From the NCBI GenBank assembly GCA_902776665.1, contig CACYQZ010000025.1:1-36248 (forward strand): a stretch of DNA of 36,248 bases, in the 5' to 3' direction. The position numbers and the translations under genes are program-made. Positions 1 through 8,934 of this stretch are shown here, piece by piece. The DNA comes from an uncultured Prevotellaceae bacterium. GTDB taxonomy: Bacteria > Bacteroidota > Bacteroidia > Bacteroidales > Bacteroidaceae. The first letter of the stretch is position 1; every line of letters begins with the position of its first letter. The notes beneath the pieces are model-generated. The model had not been told where the DNA came from. It saw only the letters and a list, made by a program, of their open reading frames with translations, and searched no databases.

Positions 1-109
1 ACTTGTTGTTGCCAATTATTTTCTTGAAAGCTCAGATTTAGGTGGGAAACCAACGAGCCACCGCGTGCTTACGTACCATTTCATCTCGCCGTCAAATCCA
101 GTCAACCCC
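1..109 (-). ncRNA. ssrA: tmRNA (ssrA), 5' part, runs off the left edge
   Basis: Read on the minus strand from 109, the sequence starts GGGGTTGACTGGATTTGACG and continues with GAGATGAAATGGTACGTAAGC. This is the recognisable 5' tRNA-like end and D-arm region of bacterial tmRNA, which rescues stalled ribosomes and tags the unfinished protein for proteolysis. Further left comes a likely pseudoknot region and then GGCAACAACAAG near bases 2-13. That could be the start of the tag reading frame (Gly-Asn-Asn-Lys), in line with the G-x-N-N-type tags known in Bacteroidota; the frame is inferred. The rest of the tag and the 3' tRNA-like half lie outside the window. The mature 5' end is placed at the GGGG at 106-109 by analogy with other tmRNAs, so it may be off by a base or two. 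A consensus promoter lies just upstream. Confidence 0.88.
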
Positions 110-120
110 ATGACATTTTT

Positions 121-136
121 GACCTGCAAAAAGGTC
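121..136 (-). other. Leader hairpin of the tmRNA precursor
   Basis: GACCT and AGGTC form a perfect 5-bp stem around a 6-base A-rich loop. It lies between the predicted transcription start (about 140) and the mature tmRNA 5' end (109), so it would sit in the leader removed by RNase P. A role in processing is inference; the stem is short and could be chance. Confidence 0.4.
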
Positions 137-147
137 GTTTGCGGGTG

Positions 148-179
148 CAAAGGTAGAAAAAAATCACAATTCGGGCAAA
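148..179 (-). promoter_or_regulatory. Promoter of ssrA (TTTG-N20-TACCTTTG)
   Basis: On the minus strand TTTG (176-179) is followed after exactly 20 bases by TACCTTTG (148-155). This matches the known Bacteroidota primary-sigma consensus of TTTG, 19-21 bases, TAnnTTTG. Transcription would start near 140 and run left into the tmRNA. It is one of the two best promoter matches in the window, as expected for an abundant stable RNA. Confidence 0.85.
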
Positions 180-269
180 AAAATCAAGAAAAATCGACTG
201 CTGATACAACAAAAACGCAATTTTTGAGTTATTTTATTATATTTACGAAGTAAAAAACGCAATAAGAAT

Positions 270-2825
270 ATGAAGAAAACCATTATTTATGTTCTGATTG
301 GGTTGCTCATGCCCTTGGCTGTAGCAGCCCAGTCGTCGATGACAGACGACCAAGTGATTCGTTTCGTACTGAAGGAACACGAGGCGGGTACCGACGAGAA
401 ACAAATCGTGACGAAACTGATGCAGCGAGGTGTCGATATTCAGCAGATTCGCCGTGTGAAAAAGATTGCCGAGCGCCAGAAAAAGAATGCCGGACTGGGC
501 ATGGTGCAGGACGAGACGATGACGAAGGCCAACGACCGCACGCGCAAGAACAACACTGAGAAGAAGGCGACGGAAATGACGACGCAGCGTGTGCAGGGCG
601 AGCGCACTTGGAAATACAACTACGACGAGGACGACGATGACTTCATTCAGATGCAGTCGGAACTGGAAGGCATTATGCCCGTCGATTCGATTGCCATGCT
701 CGAGAAAATCCTCGCCGAGCGTGAGAAAGAGAAGCAAAAGGTGTTCGGACGCGACATTTTCAGCCAGAAAGACTTGACTTTCGAGCCGTCGATGAACGTG
801 GCGACACCGAAAAACTATATCCTCGGCCCTGGCGATGCCGTATTTATCGACATCTACGGCGCGTCGGCCAAACAAATTGAAACGTCGGTGAGTCCCGACG
901 GATACGTGAACATCGATGGTTTCGGTCCCGTGTATGTCAGCGGAATGACCGTAGAACAGGCCAACACGCGCCTGCGTTCGACGTTGGGAAGCCGCTATCA
1001 GAGCAGTCGGGTGAAACTCACCGTCGGACAAACGCGCACCATCACCGTGAACGTGATGGACGAGGTGAAATCGCCCGGAACCTACACGCTGCCGGCTTTC
1101 GCCACGGTGTTCCACGCCCTCTATATGGCCAATGGCATCAGCGACATCGGTACGCTTCGTAACATCAAGGTCTATCGCAACAACAAACTCGTTTCGACGG
1201 TCGATGTCTATGACTATATCCTCAACGGCAAGCAGACGGGCAACATCCGCCTCGCCGACAACGACTTCATCGTCGTCGAGCCTTACGACTGCTTGGTGAA
1301 AATCACGGGTAAGGTGAAGCGTCCGATGTTCTACGAAATGAAGAAAGACGAGAGCATCGGCACGCTGTTGAAATATTCTGGCGGTTTCACGGGCGATGCC
1401 TACACGAAATCGGTGCGCGTCGTGCGAAAAACGGGTCGCCAATATTCCGTTTTCAACGTGGGTGAGTTCGATATGGACACGTTCCACGTGGCCGACGGCG
1501 ACTCGGTGAGCGTCGATTCTATTCTCGACCGTTATGAAAACACCGTCGAACTGAAAGGTGCGGTGTTCCGTGCCGGAAAATATCAGTTGGGCGGCAACAT
1601 CACCACCGTTCGTTCGCTGCTCGACGCAGCCGAGGGCGTGACCGAGGAAGCCTTCTTGAACCGCGCTGTGATGCACCGAATGAAGAGCGACCGCACGTTG
1701 GAAGTGCTGAGCGTCGATGTGAAGGGCATTCTCGACGGAACGGCAGCCGACATCCCCCTGCGCGAGAACGACATCCTTTTCATTCCCACGAAACAAGAGG
1801 CACAGACCGAGCGTACCATCACGATTTACGGTGAGGTGATGCATCCGGGCATCTATCAATATGCCGACAACGAAACCATCGAAGACTTCATCTTGCAGGC
1901 CGGTGGTCTGAAGGAAAATGCCTCGACGGTGAAAGTCGATGTGTCGCGTCGCGTGAGCAATCCGAAGGCATTGGTGGCTGATAGCGTCATCGCCCATACG
2001 TTCTCGATGGAGTTGAAAGACGGTTTCGTCATCGATGGCGAGCCCGGCTTCATCCTGATGCCTTTCGACGAAGTTTATGTGCGCCAGAGTCCGGGTTACT
2101 ACAAACAGCAGAACGTCACCATCGAAGGCGAAGTGATGTTTGGCGGTTCCTACACACTTTCAAAAAAGACCCAACGACTCAGCGACTTGGTGAAAATGGC
2201 CGGTGGTGTGAACGACCGCGCCTTCACGCAGGGTGCGCGACTCGAACGTCGATACACGCAGCAAGAGCGTCAGCGTGCCGAGGCGGTGCTGAAGAAAGCC
2301 CGTGAAGACATGGAATTTAGCCTTCAGGAGCAGGCCATCCGCACCGGAAATGCCAATCTTGTGAATTTGAGCGAGTCAGAACAGTTGAAAAAATACCAAA
2401 TCGGCGACACCTATCCCGTCGGTATCGAACTCGACAAGGCCATTGCCAACCCGGGCGGCACGGAAGACATCGTGTTGCGCGAGGGCGACCGAGTTTTCGT
2501 TCCGCAGTTTGAAGCCACGGTGAAAATCAACGGTGAAGTGCTTTATCCGAACACGGTGGGCTATGTGAAGGGCAAGTCGGTGGGCTACTACATCGACCAA
2601 GCCGGCGGTTTTTCGAGCAAGGCCAAGAAAAGACAGGCTTACATCATCTATATGAACGGAACAGTGGCAAAAGTCGGTCACAACGCCAAGCCCCTTCCCG
2701 GCTGCGAAATCGTGGTGCCGTCGAAATCGACATCCAAGACCAGCATCGCTGAAACGCTGAGCATCACGACCAGCATCGGTTCGCTAGCCGCCATCATCGC
2801 CACCATTGCCAATCTTTTGAAATAG
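270..2825 (+). CDS. Polysaccharide export protein with six SLBB repeats (Wza family)
   Basis: Forms or caps the periplasmic/outer-membrane channel through which capsule or exopolysaccharide leaves the cell. The 851-residue protein has a signal peptide (about residues 1-20, ending AVAAQ, with no lipobox Cys), a charged linker with a run of Asp near residue 120, and a poly_export domain from about 180 (YILGPGDAVFIDIYG). Six SLBB-like units follow, each with a G-x-V-x-x-P/G-type turn (VKSPGTY, VKRPMFY, VFRAGKY, VMHPGIY, VMFGGSY, VLYPNTV). A hydrophobic C-terminal segment (SIGSLAAIIATIANLL) follows. Wza of E. coli is less than half this length; long multi-SLBB versions are usual in Bacteroidota. 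The ATG at 270 gives a clean signal peptide. The chain-length gene follows 31 bases later, so both are probably one operon. No clear -33/-7 pair was found upstream. Confidence 0.93.
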   Translation: MKKTIIYVLIGLLMPLAVAAQSSMTDDQVIRFVLKEHEAGTDEKQIVTKLMQRGVDIQQIRRVKKIAERQKKNAGLGMVQDETMTKANDRTRKNNTEKKATEMTTQRVQGERTWKYNYDEDDDDFIQMQSELEGIMPVDSIAMLEKILAEREKEKQKVFGRDIFSQKDLTFEPSMNVATPKNYILGPGDAVFIDIYGASAKQIETSVSPDGYVNIDGFGPVYVSGMTVEQANTRLRSTLGSRYQSSRVKLTVGQTRTITVNVMDEVKSPGTYTLPAFATVFHALYMANGISDIGTLRNIKVYRNNKLVSTVDVYDYILNGKQTGNIRLADNDFIVVEPYDCLVKITGKVKRPMFYEMKKDESIGTLLKYSGGFTGDAYTKSVRVVRKTGRQYSVFNVGEFDMDTFHVADGDSVSVDSILDRYENTVELKGAVFRAGKYQLGGNITTVRSLLDAAEGVTEEAFLNRAVMHRMKSDRTLEVLSVDVKGILDGTAADIPLRENDILFIPTKQEAQTERTITIYGEVMHPGIYQYADNETIEDFILQAGGLKENASTVKVDVSRRVSNPKALVADSVIAHTFSMELKDGFVIDGEPGFILMPFDEVYVRQSPGYYKQQNVTIEGEVMFGGSYTLSKKTQRLSDLVKMAGGVNDRAFTQGARLERRYTQQERQRAEAVLKKAREDMEFSLQEQAIRTGNANLVNLSESEQLKKYQIGDTYPVGIELDKAIANPGGTEDIVLREGDRVFVPQFEATVKINGEVLYPNTVGYVKGKSVGYYIDQAGGFSSKAKKRQAYIIYMNGTVAKVGHNAKPLPGCEIVVPSKSTSKTSIAETLSITTSIGSLAAIIATIANLLK

Positions 2826-2856
2826 TTGGAAATCAGGAATTAAAATATAAGAGCAA

Positions 2857-3900
2857 ATGAACAATAACAATAAAAAAGATGTGATCGATTTGAGGCTTTT
2901 GTGGGCAAAAATCAAAGAGCGCAAGCGACTCTTTTATATCACATTGCCCATCGCCTTTGTGCTGTCGAGCCTTTACATCCTCTGCATTCCGCGCAGTTAC
3001 GACACTGACGTGAAACTTGCGCCAGAAACGGAAAGTCCGCTACCTGGCGGAGCGCTCGGGTCGTTGGCCTCGTCGTTTGGCTTCGATTTGTCGAATATCG
3101 AATCGACCGACGCCATTTCGCCGCTGCTTTATCCCGACCTGATGGACGATAACGGCTTTGTGTCGAAATTTTTCAATTTCAAGGTCGTCAGTGCCGACGG
3201 AACCATCAACACCAACTACCACGACTACCTTCTCAAACACCAGAAAGCACCGTGGTGGTCGAACTTGATTGAATGGGTGAAATCGCTGTTTCCAAAGAAG
3301 GAAGAGGGCGTGTCAAGCGATGGACAATACAATCCCTATGTCCTTTCGCGCACCGAAGACGAACTTATCAAGAAGATTCAGGGCAATGTCAAGCTCTCCA
3401 CCGACAAAAAGACGGGTGTCATCACCATTCAAGTGCGCGACCAAGACAAATTGATTTGCAAGACCATCGCCGACTCGATTTGTTCGCAGTTGCAGGAGTT
3501 CATCACGAATTATCGCACGAACAAGGCTCGTATCGACCTGAAATACTACACGAAACTTGCCGCCGACGCCAAACTTGACTACGAGCGTGCCCGTCAGCGA
3601 TATGGCAGCTATTCCGATTCCAATATGGATGTGGTATTGGAAAGTTATCGCGCTAAGCAGGAAGACCTTGAAAACGAAATGCAGTTGCGCTTCAACGCCT
3701 ATTCGGCCATCAACACGCAATTGCAGGCCGCCAAAGCCAAGGTTCAGGAGCGCACACCCGCCTTCACCATCCTCAAGGGAGCCGAAGTGCCTGTCAAACC
3801 GTCGGCACCCAAACGGATGATTTTCGTGTTGGGAATGGTATTCGTTGCTGCCATTGGTACTGTTTTTTATATCATAAAAGACGAGTTTTTTATAAAATAG
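2857..3900 (+). CDS. Chain-length determinant (Wzz-type) protein
   Basis: Inner-membrane polysaccharide co-polymerase that sets glycan chain length and couples polymerisation to export. The 347-residue protein has the family layout: a short cytoplasmic N-terminus (DVIDLRLLWAKIKERKRLF), a first membrane helix (about 26-46), a long periplasmic region with coiled-coil-prone helices (about 200-300), and a second membrane helix (about 320-340) after the proline-rich segment KGAEVPVKPSAPKR. No Walker motifs or tyrosine-rich tail follow the second helix, so the tyrosine-kinase half found in Wzc is absent, and no separate kinase gene is in the window. It lies between the SLBB exporter and the flippase (22-base gap). 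The base composition still matches the GC-richer left flank; it changes just downstream. Confidence 0.9.
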   Translation: MNNNNKKDVIDLRLLWAKIKERKRLFYITLPIAFVLSSLYILCIPRSYDTDVKLAPETESPLPGGALGSLASSFGFDLSNIESTDAISPLLYPDLMDDNGFVSKFFNFKVVSADGTINTNYHDYLLKHQKAPWWSNLIEWVKSLFPKKEEGVSSDGQYNPYVLSRTEDELIKKIQGNVKLSTDKKTGVITIQVRDQDKLICKTIADSICSQLQEFITNYRTNKARIDLKYYTKLAADAKLDYERARQRYGSYSDSNMDVVLESYRAKQEDLENEMQLRFNAYSAINTQLQAAKAKVQERTPAFTILKGAEVPVKPSAPKRMIFVLGMVFVAAIGTVFYIIKDEFFIK

Positions 3901-3922
3901 ACACCCCCGATTCAATCCAAAA

Positions 3923-5455
3923 ATGGATCCAACAAAAAGGATTATCATCAATACTTTTGCACAATACATTAAGGCCATTTCCAATATTGGACTTGCCCTT
4001 TATTCGACGAGAGTAGTGCTTGCTGCTCTTACCACATCTGATTATGGCATTTATTCTGTCATTGCAGGTGTCGTGGGAATGTTAGGGTTTATTACCAATG
4101 CACTTGTGATTACCACACAGCGCTATTTGTCATTTTACAATGGCCAACAGAATATCGAACACGTAAAACGCTTATTCACAAACAGCCTGTTTATTCATCT
4201 TATGATGGGCTTTTCGTTCTTGTTGATATTCCTTGTCGTAAAAGATACGATCATTGAGGGTTTCCTTACCATAGATCCCGAACGCATTGGTGCTGCGAAA
4301 GAAGTTTACGACATCGTTGTGTTTATTTTTATCACAACCATCCTTTCTTCTCCGTTTAAAGCGATGTTGATTGCCCACGAGAACATTGTCTATATTTCAA
4401 TCGTGGAGATTTTGGAGAGTATTTTCAAGCTGATTCTCGCTTTTCTTCTTTTCTTTTTTTCTGGGGACAGATTGGTCATATATGCAAAAGGATTGGCCTT
4501 GATACTTTCTTTTAGCCTTATGGCATTTATTCTTTATAGTTATAGCCAATACAAAGAGTGTACGTTCAATTTTAAGAAATATCCCATAGAAAGCAAATGT
4601 GTCAAACAACTTTCTGGTTTTGCCGGATGGACAACTTACGGGATGGTGGCTGGTGTGTTGAGGAACCAAGGAACTGCGGTTATATTGAACCATTTTTTTG
4701 GCACAATTGTCAATGCGGCTTACGGGATTGCCTCTCAAGTTTATGGGGCCGTATCCTTCTTTTCTTCCTCATTGCTCAACGCAATGAATCCTCAAATTAT
4801 GAAAGCCGAAGGGAATCATAGTCGTGAACACATGTTAGACTTGGCTTGCAAGGAAAGTAAGTTTTCAACGGCTCTGATGATTATCATATCAATTCCAATG
4901 ATGATTGAAATGCCCAGAATCCTTGATTTCTGGCTGGAAGAAGTTCCCGAAAACACAGTCCTTTTCTGCCGTGCCATTTTGCTGGCTTTTTTGCTAGATC
5001 AAACAACACTGGGGCTGCATAGTGCCATTCAGGCTATTGGAAAATTAAAGACATACAGCCTCATTATGTTTTCCCCCAAAATCCTTTATTTACCCATCAC
5101 GATGTTTATGTTGTATGAAAAATCATCTATTATGATGGTTATGATTCTTTATGTAGTCATAGAAGGGCTTGTCGCCATCATGCGCATTCCGTTTTCCAGA
5201 TACATGATGGGAATTAGTATGCGCAGATATTTGTCTTCTGTTATTTATCCGATTGTTCCATTGGCGGCAACAACTATTTTTTCTGGGCTCATATTCTCCC
5301 GTCTGCTGCATTTCGACAATAGCTTTATCGTTACGGTCATCCTTACTGGAGTCATCGGGATGATTGTCGTATGGAATTTCACTTTAGATTCCAATGAACA
5401 AGCATACGTAAAAAACATTGTATTTAAGGGGAAAAAACGATATGAAAAAAATTAA
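3923..5455 (+). CDS. Polysaccharide flippase (Wzx-like, MATE/MVF superfamily)
   Basis: Expected to flip undecaprenyl-linked repeat units across the inner membrane. The 510-residue protein is hydrophobic throughout, with about 12-14 membrane helices, and starts with a family-typical N-terminus (RIIINTFAQYIKAISNIGLALYSTRVVLAAL). A Y-G-I-x-S segment follows (DYGIYSVIAGVVGMLGF). It is the first gene of the AT-rich block; codon and base use differ clearly from the preceding exporter genes. Its end overlaps the start of the polymerase gene by 14 bases, which suggests translational coupling. The Wzx assignment rests on topology and context; substrate specificity cannot be read from the sequence. Confidence 0.88.
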   Translation: MDPTKRIIINTFAQYIKAISNIGLALYSTRVVLAALTTSDYGIYSVIAGVVGMLGFITNALVITTQRYLSFYNGQQNIEHVKRLFTNSLFIHLMMGFSFLLIFLVVKDTIIEGFLTIDPERIGAAKEVYDIVVFIFITTILSSPFKAMLIAHENIVYISIVEILESIFKLILAFLLFFFSGDRLVIYAKGLALILSFSLMAFILYSYSQYKECTFNFKKYPIESKCVKQLSGFAGWTTYGMVAGVLRNQGTAVILNHFFGTIVNAAYGIASQVYGAVSFFSSSLLNAMNPQIMKAEGNHSREHMLDLACKESKFSTALMIIISIPMMIEMPRILDFWLEEVPENTVLFCRAILLAFLLDQTTLGLHSAIQAIGKLKTYSLIMFSPKILYLPITMFMLYEKSSIMMVMILYVVIEGLVAIMRIPFSRYMMGISMRRYLSSVIYPIVPLAATTIFSGLIFSRLLHFDNSFIVTVILTGVIGMIVVWNFTLDSNEQAYVKNIVFKGKKRYEKN

Positions 5456-6668
5456 GATAGACTCACTTTACTTGATTTCAAGGGAAAGGCTTTCGATAGG
5501 ACTGTTCTATATTGGAATCCTCATCGCTTTCTATGGCTCTATGTATCCATGGTTTATGTGGTCTGTTGATTCAGTTTATATGATTCCTGCCGCCTTTTTT
5601 GTTTTCATATCGATCAATGTCTCATCGTCGTTGAAAAAGCAATTGTTCAAGCGAAACGATTTCCTTTTCCCGTTAATTTGCTATATTACACTTGGGCTTT
5701 ACCAGATTATTGTCAATAAAATGGTGTTAAATGCCTATTTTGCCTTTATTTTCAACATTGTCATTTTCTATTCCATTTTCAGGTATGACACGAAGTTGCT
5801 GCTGAATGTTTCCACGTTCTTGTCCAAGACGATGGCCGTCCTTCTCAGCGTATCGTTGCCTTTATATATCCTCTACATCTTAGGTTTCCCCCTTCCTTAT
5901 GTAAATATACAATATCACGATGCTGTTTACTCTTTTTCCAATTACTATTTCTTTTTGGTTGACGATCGAGCGCTGTTTGAGTTTTTCCCGAGGTTCAACT
6001 CCGTTTTTTTAGAACCGGCACACCTCGGAACGGCATTGGTCGTACTTTTGCAAGCCCAACGGGGTTATTGGAAAAAATGGTACAATGTAATTCTCTTGAC
6101 AAGTGTCATATTTACATTTTCGCTTGGAGCCTATATATACTTGATTTTTGTCGTATTTTTAAATTCGTGGACAAATGGTAAGAAAATCTTCAAACAATTT
6201 GCGGTTTCCTTGACGGTTATGCTCTCTGTCGTTGCAGGTGCATTTATTTACAATGAGGGCGACAATCTTATACACAATCTTATTTTGCTAAGGCTTGAAG
6301 TAGAGGATGGAGATATTGCAGGAAATAATCGCGTGTCATCTGATTTTGAAATGGATTATCAGAAATTCCTAAACTCGAATCAGTTCTTATTCGGTACGGA
6401 TTTTGAGCAGACAACTGGTGCCTCTGGCTATAAAGTATATTATTACGATTATGGGGCCGTGGGCATCTTATTGCTATTTGCCTTCTATGTGGCTGTCTTA
6501 TCCAGAGCCAAAAATAGGCGTGCGGCAGTTTCTACAGCTGTCATAGCTTTTTTGATTTTCGGTGTAGACGCTTTCGTACTATGGTATAATCGGTTCATTC
6601 CTCTTTTTTGTTCAGCGTTTAGGGAAAACGATGAAATCGATAGTGTTAGTGAATTTCCAGAATCTTAA
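5442..6668 (+). CDS. O-antigen/capsule polymerase-like membrane protein (Wzy-like)
   Basis: Probably joins flipped repeat units in the periplasm. The protein has about 10-12 predicted membrane helices and a family-typical motif, PRFNSVFLEPAHLGTALV, in the large periplasmic loop, where an Arg and a Glu-Pro pair are commonly conserved. The ATG at 5442 is preferred over an upstream TTG at 5418: it is preceded at good spacing by AAGGGG and starts MKKIKID. The resulting protein is 408 residues and overlaps the flippase gene by 14 bases. Wzy proteins diverge strongly between strains, so identification rests on topology, the EP motif and position between flippase and glycosyltransferases. The polar C-terminal tail (about 20 residues after the last helix) is unremarkable. 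Confidence 0.82.
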   Translation: MKKIKIDSLYLISRERLSIGLFYIGILIAFYGSMYPWFMWSVDSVYMIPAAFFVFISINVSSSLKKQLFKRNDFLFPLICYITLGLYQIIVNKMVLNAYFAFIFNIVIFYSIFRYDTKLLLNVSTFLSKTMAVLLSVSLPLYILYILGFPLPYVNIQYHDAVYSFSNYYFFLVDDRALFEFFPRFNSVFLEPAHLGTALVVLLQAQRGYWKKWYNVILLTSVIFTFSLGAYIYLIFVVFLNSWTNGKKIFKQFAVSLTVMLSVVAGAFIYNEGDNLIHNLILLRLEVEDGDIAGNNRVSSDFEMDYQKFLNSNQFLFGTDFEQTTGASGYKVYYYDYGAVGILLLFAFYVAVLSRAKNRRAAVSTAVIAFLIFGVDAFVLWYNRFIPLFCSAFRENDEIDSVSEFPES

Positions 6669-6679
6669 AATCAAATAAT

Positions 6680-7843
6680 ATGATGAATATACTTTTTGAC
6701 TTTTTACCATTTCAACATGCGGAAGGAATCGGGGGACACGCCAGTTTCACCAAAAGAATACTTGACGAACTCCTTCTTCAAAACAAACCCGGCATAAGAT
6801 GGTATGCCACGACAGATTCAACCATGCAAAAATGTAAAAGTTTTGATGTTAATGGATTTTGCGCGGCAAACAACATTACAACCGTTGATTTGTCTAAAGA
6901 AAAACTTTGTGAAGTCATCCAGAAACATCGTATTGATGTCTTTTTCATCTCCATTGGACAATTGTATTCACGATATAATCTTGACAATATCAGTTGTAAG
7001 ACGATTATGTTTATTCACGATTTATTTGACATTGAGAGATACGATAACAAAATAGACGCGATTATCTATGACAAGAACACCGACAACAGATGGAAACAAC
7101 TGAAATGTTATATCAATCTATATAGTGGGAGATGGAAGTGGCAAATGACACAGTGCTACCATAACATCATGCAATTATATAATTCCCCGCAAACGATAGC
7201 ATGTACAGTTTCCAATTATACGAGAAATTCGATAAAATACTATTTTCAATATATAGAGAAAGATATAAAAGTTTATTACTCCCCATTGAAATATACGGAA
7301 ACAACGGATGAAATCGAAAATGTACACTTGTCGGCAATGATTACTTCAGGGAAACCTTATCTTTTAATGATAGCAGCCAACCGGCGATACAAGAACCCAT
7401 CAGTCCTTATGAAAGTCTATCGTCGTATCCAAAAGGAATTTCCCGATTTGCACTTGGTAACGCTGAAATACGGAAAAAGTATAGGAGCGCAACATATAGA
7501 CATTCCATATTTGTCCGATTCAGATCTTGAGAAGGCATACGAGTATGCAACTGCATTATTCTTTGGCTCATTTTTTGAAGGTTTTGGCTATCCTCCAATA
7601 GAAGCCGCCAAATATGGAACGCCTGTCATCGCTTCCAACGTCACCAGTATTCCCGAAATTCTGGGTGATGCAGGTGTCTATTTCTCTCCCTTCTATCCGG
7701 CCGACCTTTATCGCGCCATTAAAAGCGTACTCCAAAATCGTGATCTTCGCAAAGAAGCCATCATCAAACGGTATGAGGATGTCTGCCGGCGTCAACAGAC
7801 TGATTTGCAAGAACTTATTAAACAAATATTTTGTTCAGAATGA
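6680..7843 (+). CDS. Glycosyltransferase, GT4-type (GT-B fold)
   Basis: Adds one sugar to the lipid-linked repeat unit at the cytoplasmic membrane face. The 387-residue protein has a Gly-rich N-terminal loop (EGIGGHASF) and the C-terminal nucleotide-sugar site with the E-x7-E motif of GT4 enzymes: Glu300 and Glu308 in FFEGFGYPPIEAAKYGTPVI, followed by SNVTSIPEILGDAG. These are typical of retaining mannosyl-, glucosyl- and related transferases; the actual sugar cannot be told. The next gene starts inside the stop codon (ATGA at 7840-7843), so translation is probably coupled. AT-rich like its neighbours. Confidence 0.9.
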   Translation: MMNILFDFLPFQHAEGIGGHASFTKRILDELLLQNKPGIRWYATTDSTMQKCKSFDVNGFCAANNITTVDLSKEKLCEVIQKHRIDVFFISIGQLYSRYNLDNISCKTIMFIHDLFDIERYDNKIDAIIYDKNTDNRWKQLKCYINLYSGRWKWQMTQCYHNIMQLYNSPQTIACTVSNYTRNSIKYYFQYIEKDIKVYYSPLKYTETTDEIENVHLSAMITSGKPYLLMIAANRRYKNPSVLMKVYRRIQKEFPDLHLVTLKYGKSIGAQHIDIPYLSDSDLEKAYEYATALFFGSFFEGFGYPPIEAAKYGTPVIASNVTSIPEILGDAGVYFSPFYPADLYRAIKSVLQNRDLRKEAIIKRYEDVCRRQQTDLQELIKQIFCSE

Positions 7844-8934
7844 AAACACGAATTATAGCATTCTATTTACCTCAGTTCCATACCATTCCAGAAAATGATG
7901 AATGGTGGGGAAAAGGCTTCACCGACTGGAATAACGTGCGAAAAGCAAAGCCGATATTCGATGGACATATCCAGCCGAGGATCCCTTGGGAAAACAATTA
8001 TTACGATTTGAGTAAGCCAGAAACAATCAAGTGGCAAGCCCAGTTGGCAAAAGATTACCAAATATATGGTTTTTGCTTCTATCACTATTGGTTTAACGGA
8101 AAATTACTATTAGAAAAACCGGCAGAGCTATTGCTGGCAAATAAAGACATTGATACACATTTCTGCTTTTCGTGGGCAAATGAGCCGTGGGCCAGGACCT
8201 GGGACGGAAAGGCCCACCACGTCATTATGCCACAAGAGTATGGAGATAAAAGTGATTGGGAACGGCATTTTAAGTATCTTCTGCCGTTTTTCCACGACAA
8301 ACGCTATATCAAGGAAGACAATTGTCCTATGTTCCTCATTTATAAATCTGGAAGCATAAAACGGGCAGCAGAAATGATGGCTTGTTGGAACGAATGGGCT
8401 AAAGAATCAGGTTTTAACGGCATACATTTTGTTGAAACGCTTCGCAATAATGAAGTCGAAAAACGGGAGCTCCCCTTTAAGGCAAAAGTTGAATTTGAAC
8501 CAATGCGGACATTGTCTCTACAACCTTTCCTTGTACTCAACTATAAACGTCTTCGAAGGAAAATCGTCTATTGCCTCAACAAAATTTTTCATAGTGAGAT
8601 TCCACTGAACGTTCCCTTTCAGTTTGCTCACGTGACAAAACGTTCTCTAAATCTTAAATCACCGATGGGAACGTATGGCGGCGTTTTCATTGGATGGGAC
8701 AACACCCCTCGTCGAGGATTATCCAGCACTATCATTCTTCCGCCGTCAAAAGAGGATTTTAAGAATTATATGGAAGAAAAAATGAAGATTACAAGGGAGG
8801 TCTATCATACCAATTATGTCTTTGTCAATGCGTGGAATGAATGGGCAGAAGGTACAATGCTTGAACCGGACAAATATATGAAATATGCATATTTGGAGGC
8901 CATCAAAGAATTAAACACTGATGATAAAATATGA
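7840..8934 (+). CDS. WbsX-type glycan biosynthesis protein (GH99-like domain)
   Basis: The start MKTRIIAFYLPQFHTIPEND, the segment WWGKGFTDWNNVRKAKP, then FCFSWANEPWARTWDG and the C-terminal NAWNEWAEGTMLEPD are signatures of the WbsX family found in O-antigen and capsule loci. The fold resembles GH99-type glycosidases, but the genes sit among glycosyltransferases and are usually taken as transferases; the biochemical activity of the family is poorly known. I chose the ATG at 7840, in the ATGA overlap with the preceding gene, over a TTG at 7831; this gives 364 residues. The following gene also starts in an ATGA overlap (8931-8934). Confidence is high for the family and low for the exact reaction. 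Confidence 0.85.
   Translation: MKTRIIAFYLPQFHTIPENDEWWGKGFTDWNNVRKAKPIFDGHIQPRIPWENNYYDLSKPETIKWQAQLAKDYQIYGFCFYHYWFNGKLLLEKPAELLLANKDIDTHFCFSWANEPWARTWDGKAHHVIMPQEYGDKSDWERHFKYLLPFFHDKRYIKEDNCPMFLIYKSGSIKRAAEMMACWNEWAKESGFNGIHFVETLRNNEVEKRELPFKAKVEFEPMRTLSLQPFLVLNYKRLRRKIVYCLNKIFHSEIPLNVPFQFAHVTKRSLNLKSPMGTYGGVFIGWDNTPRRGLSSTIILPPSKEDFKNYMEEKMKITREVYHTNYVFVNAWNEWAEGTMLEPDKYMKYAYLEAIKELNTDDKI

Noticed and set aside
221-245. Possible promoter of the SLBB gene (TTTG at 223-226, TATATTTA at 238-245)
   Set aside because: The -7 box lacks the final G and the spacing is only 11 bases, far from 19-21.
65-253. Small open reading frame on the plus strand
   Set aside because: It overlaps the tmRNA and its promoter on the other strand and has no ribosome site or protein-like composition.
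243-1997. 584-codon open frame on the minus strand
   Set aside because: It is the mirror of the SLBB exporter gene; the GC-rich third positions keep the antisense frame open. It has no recognisable domains and is rich in His, Arg and Val.
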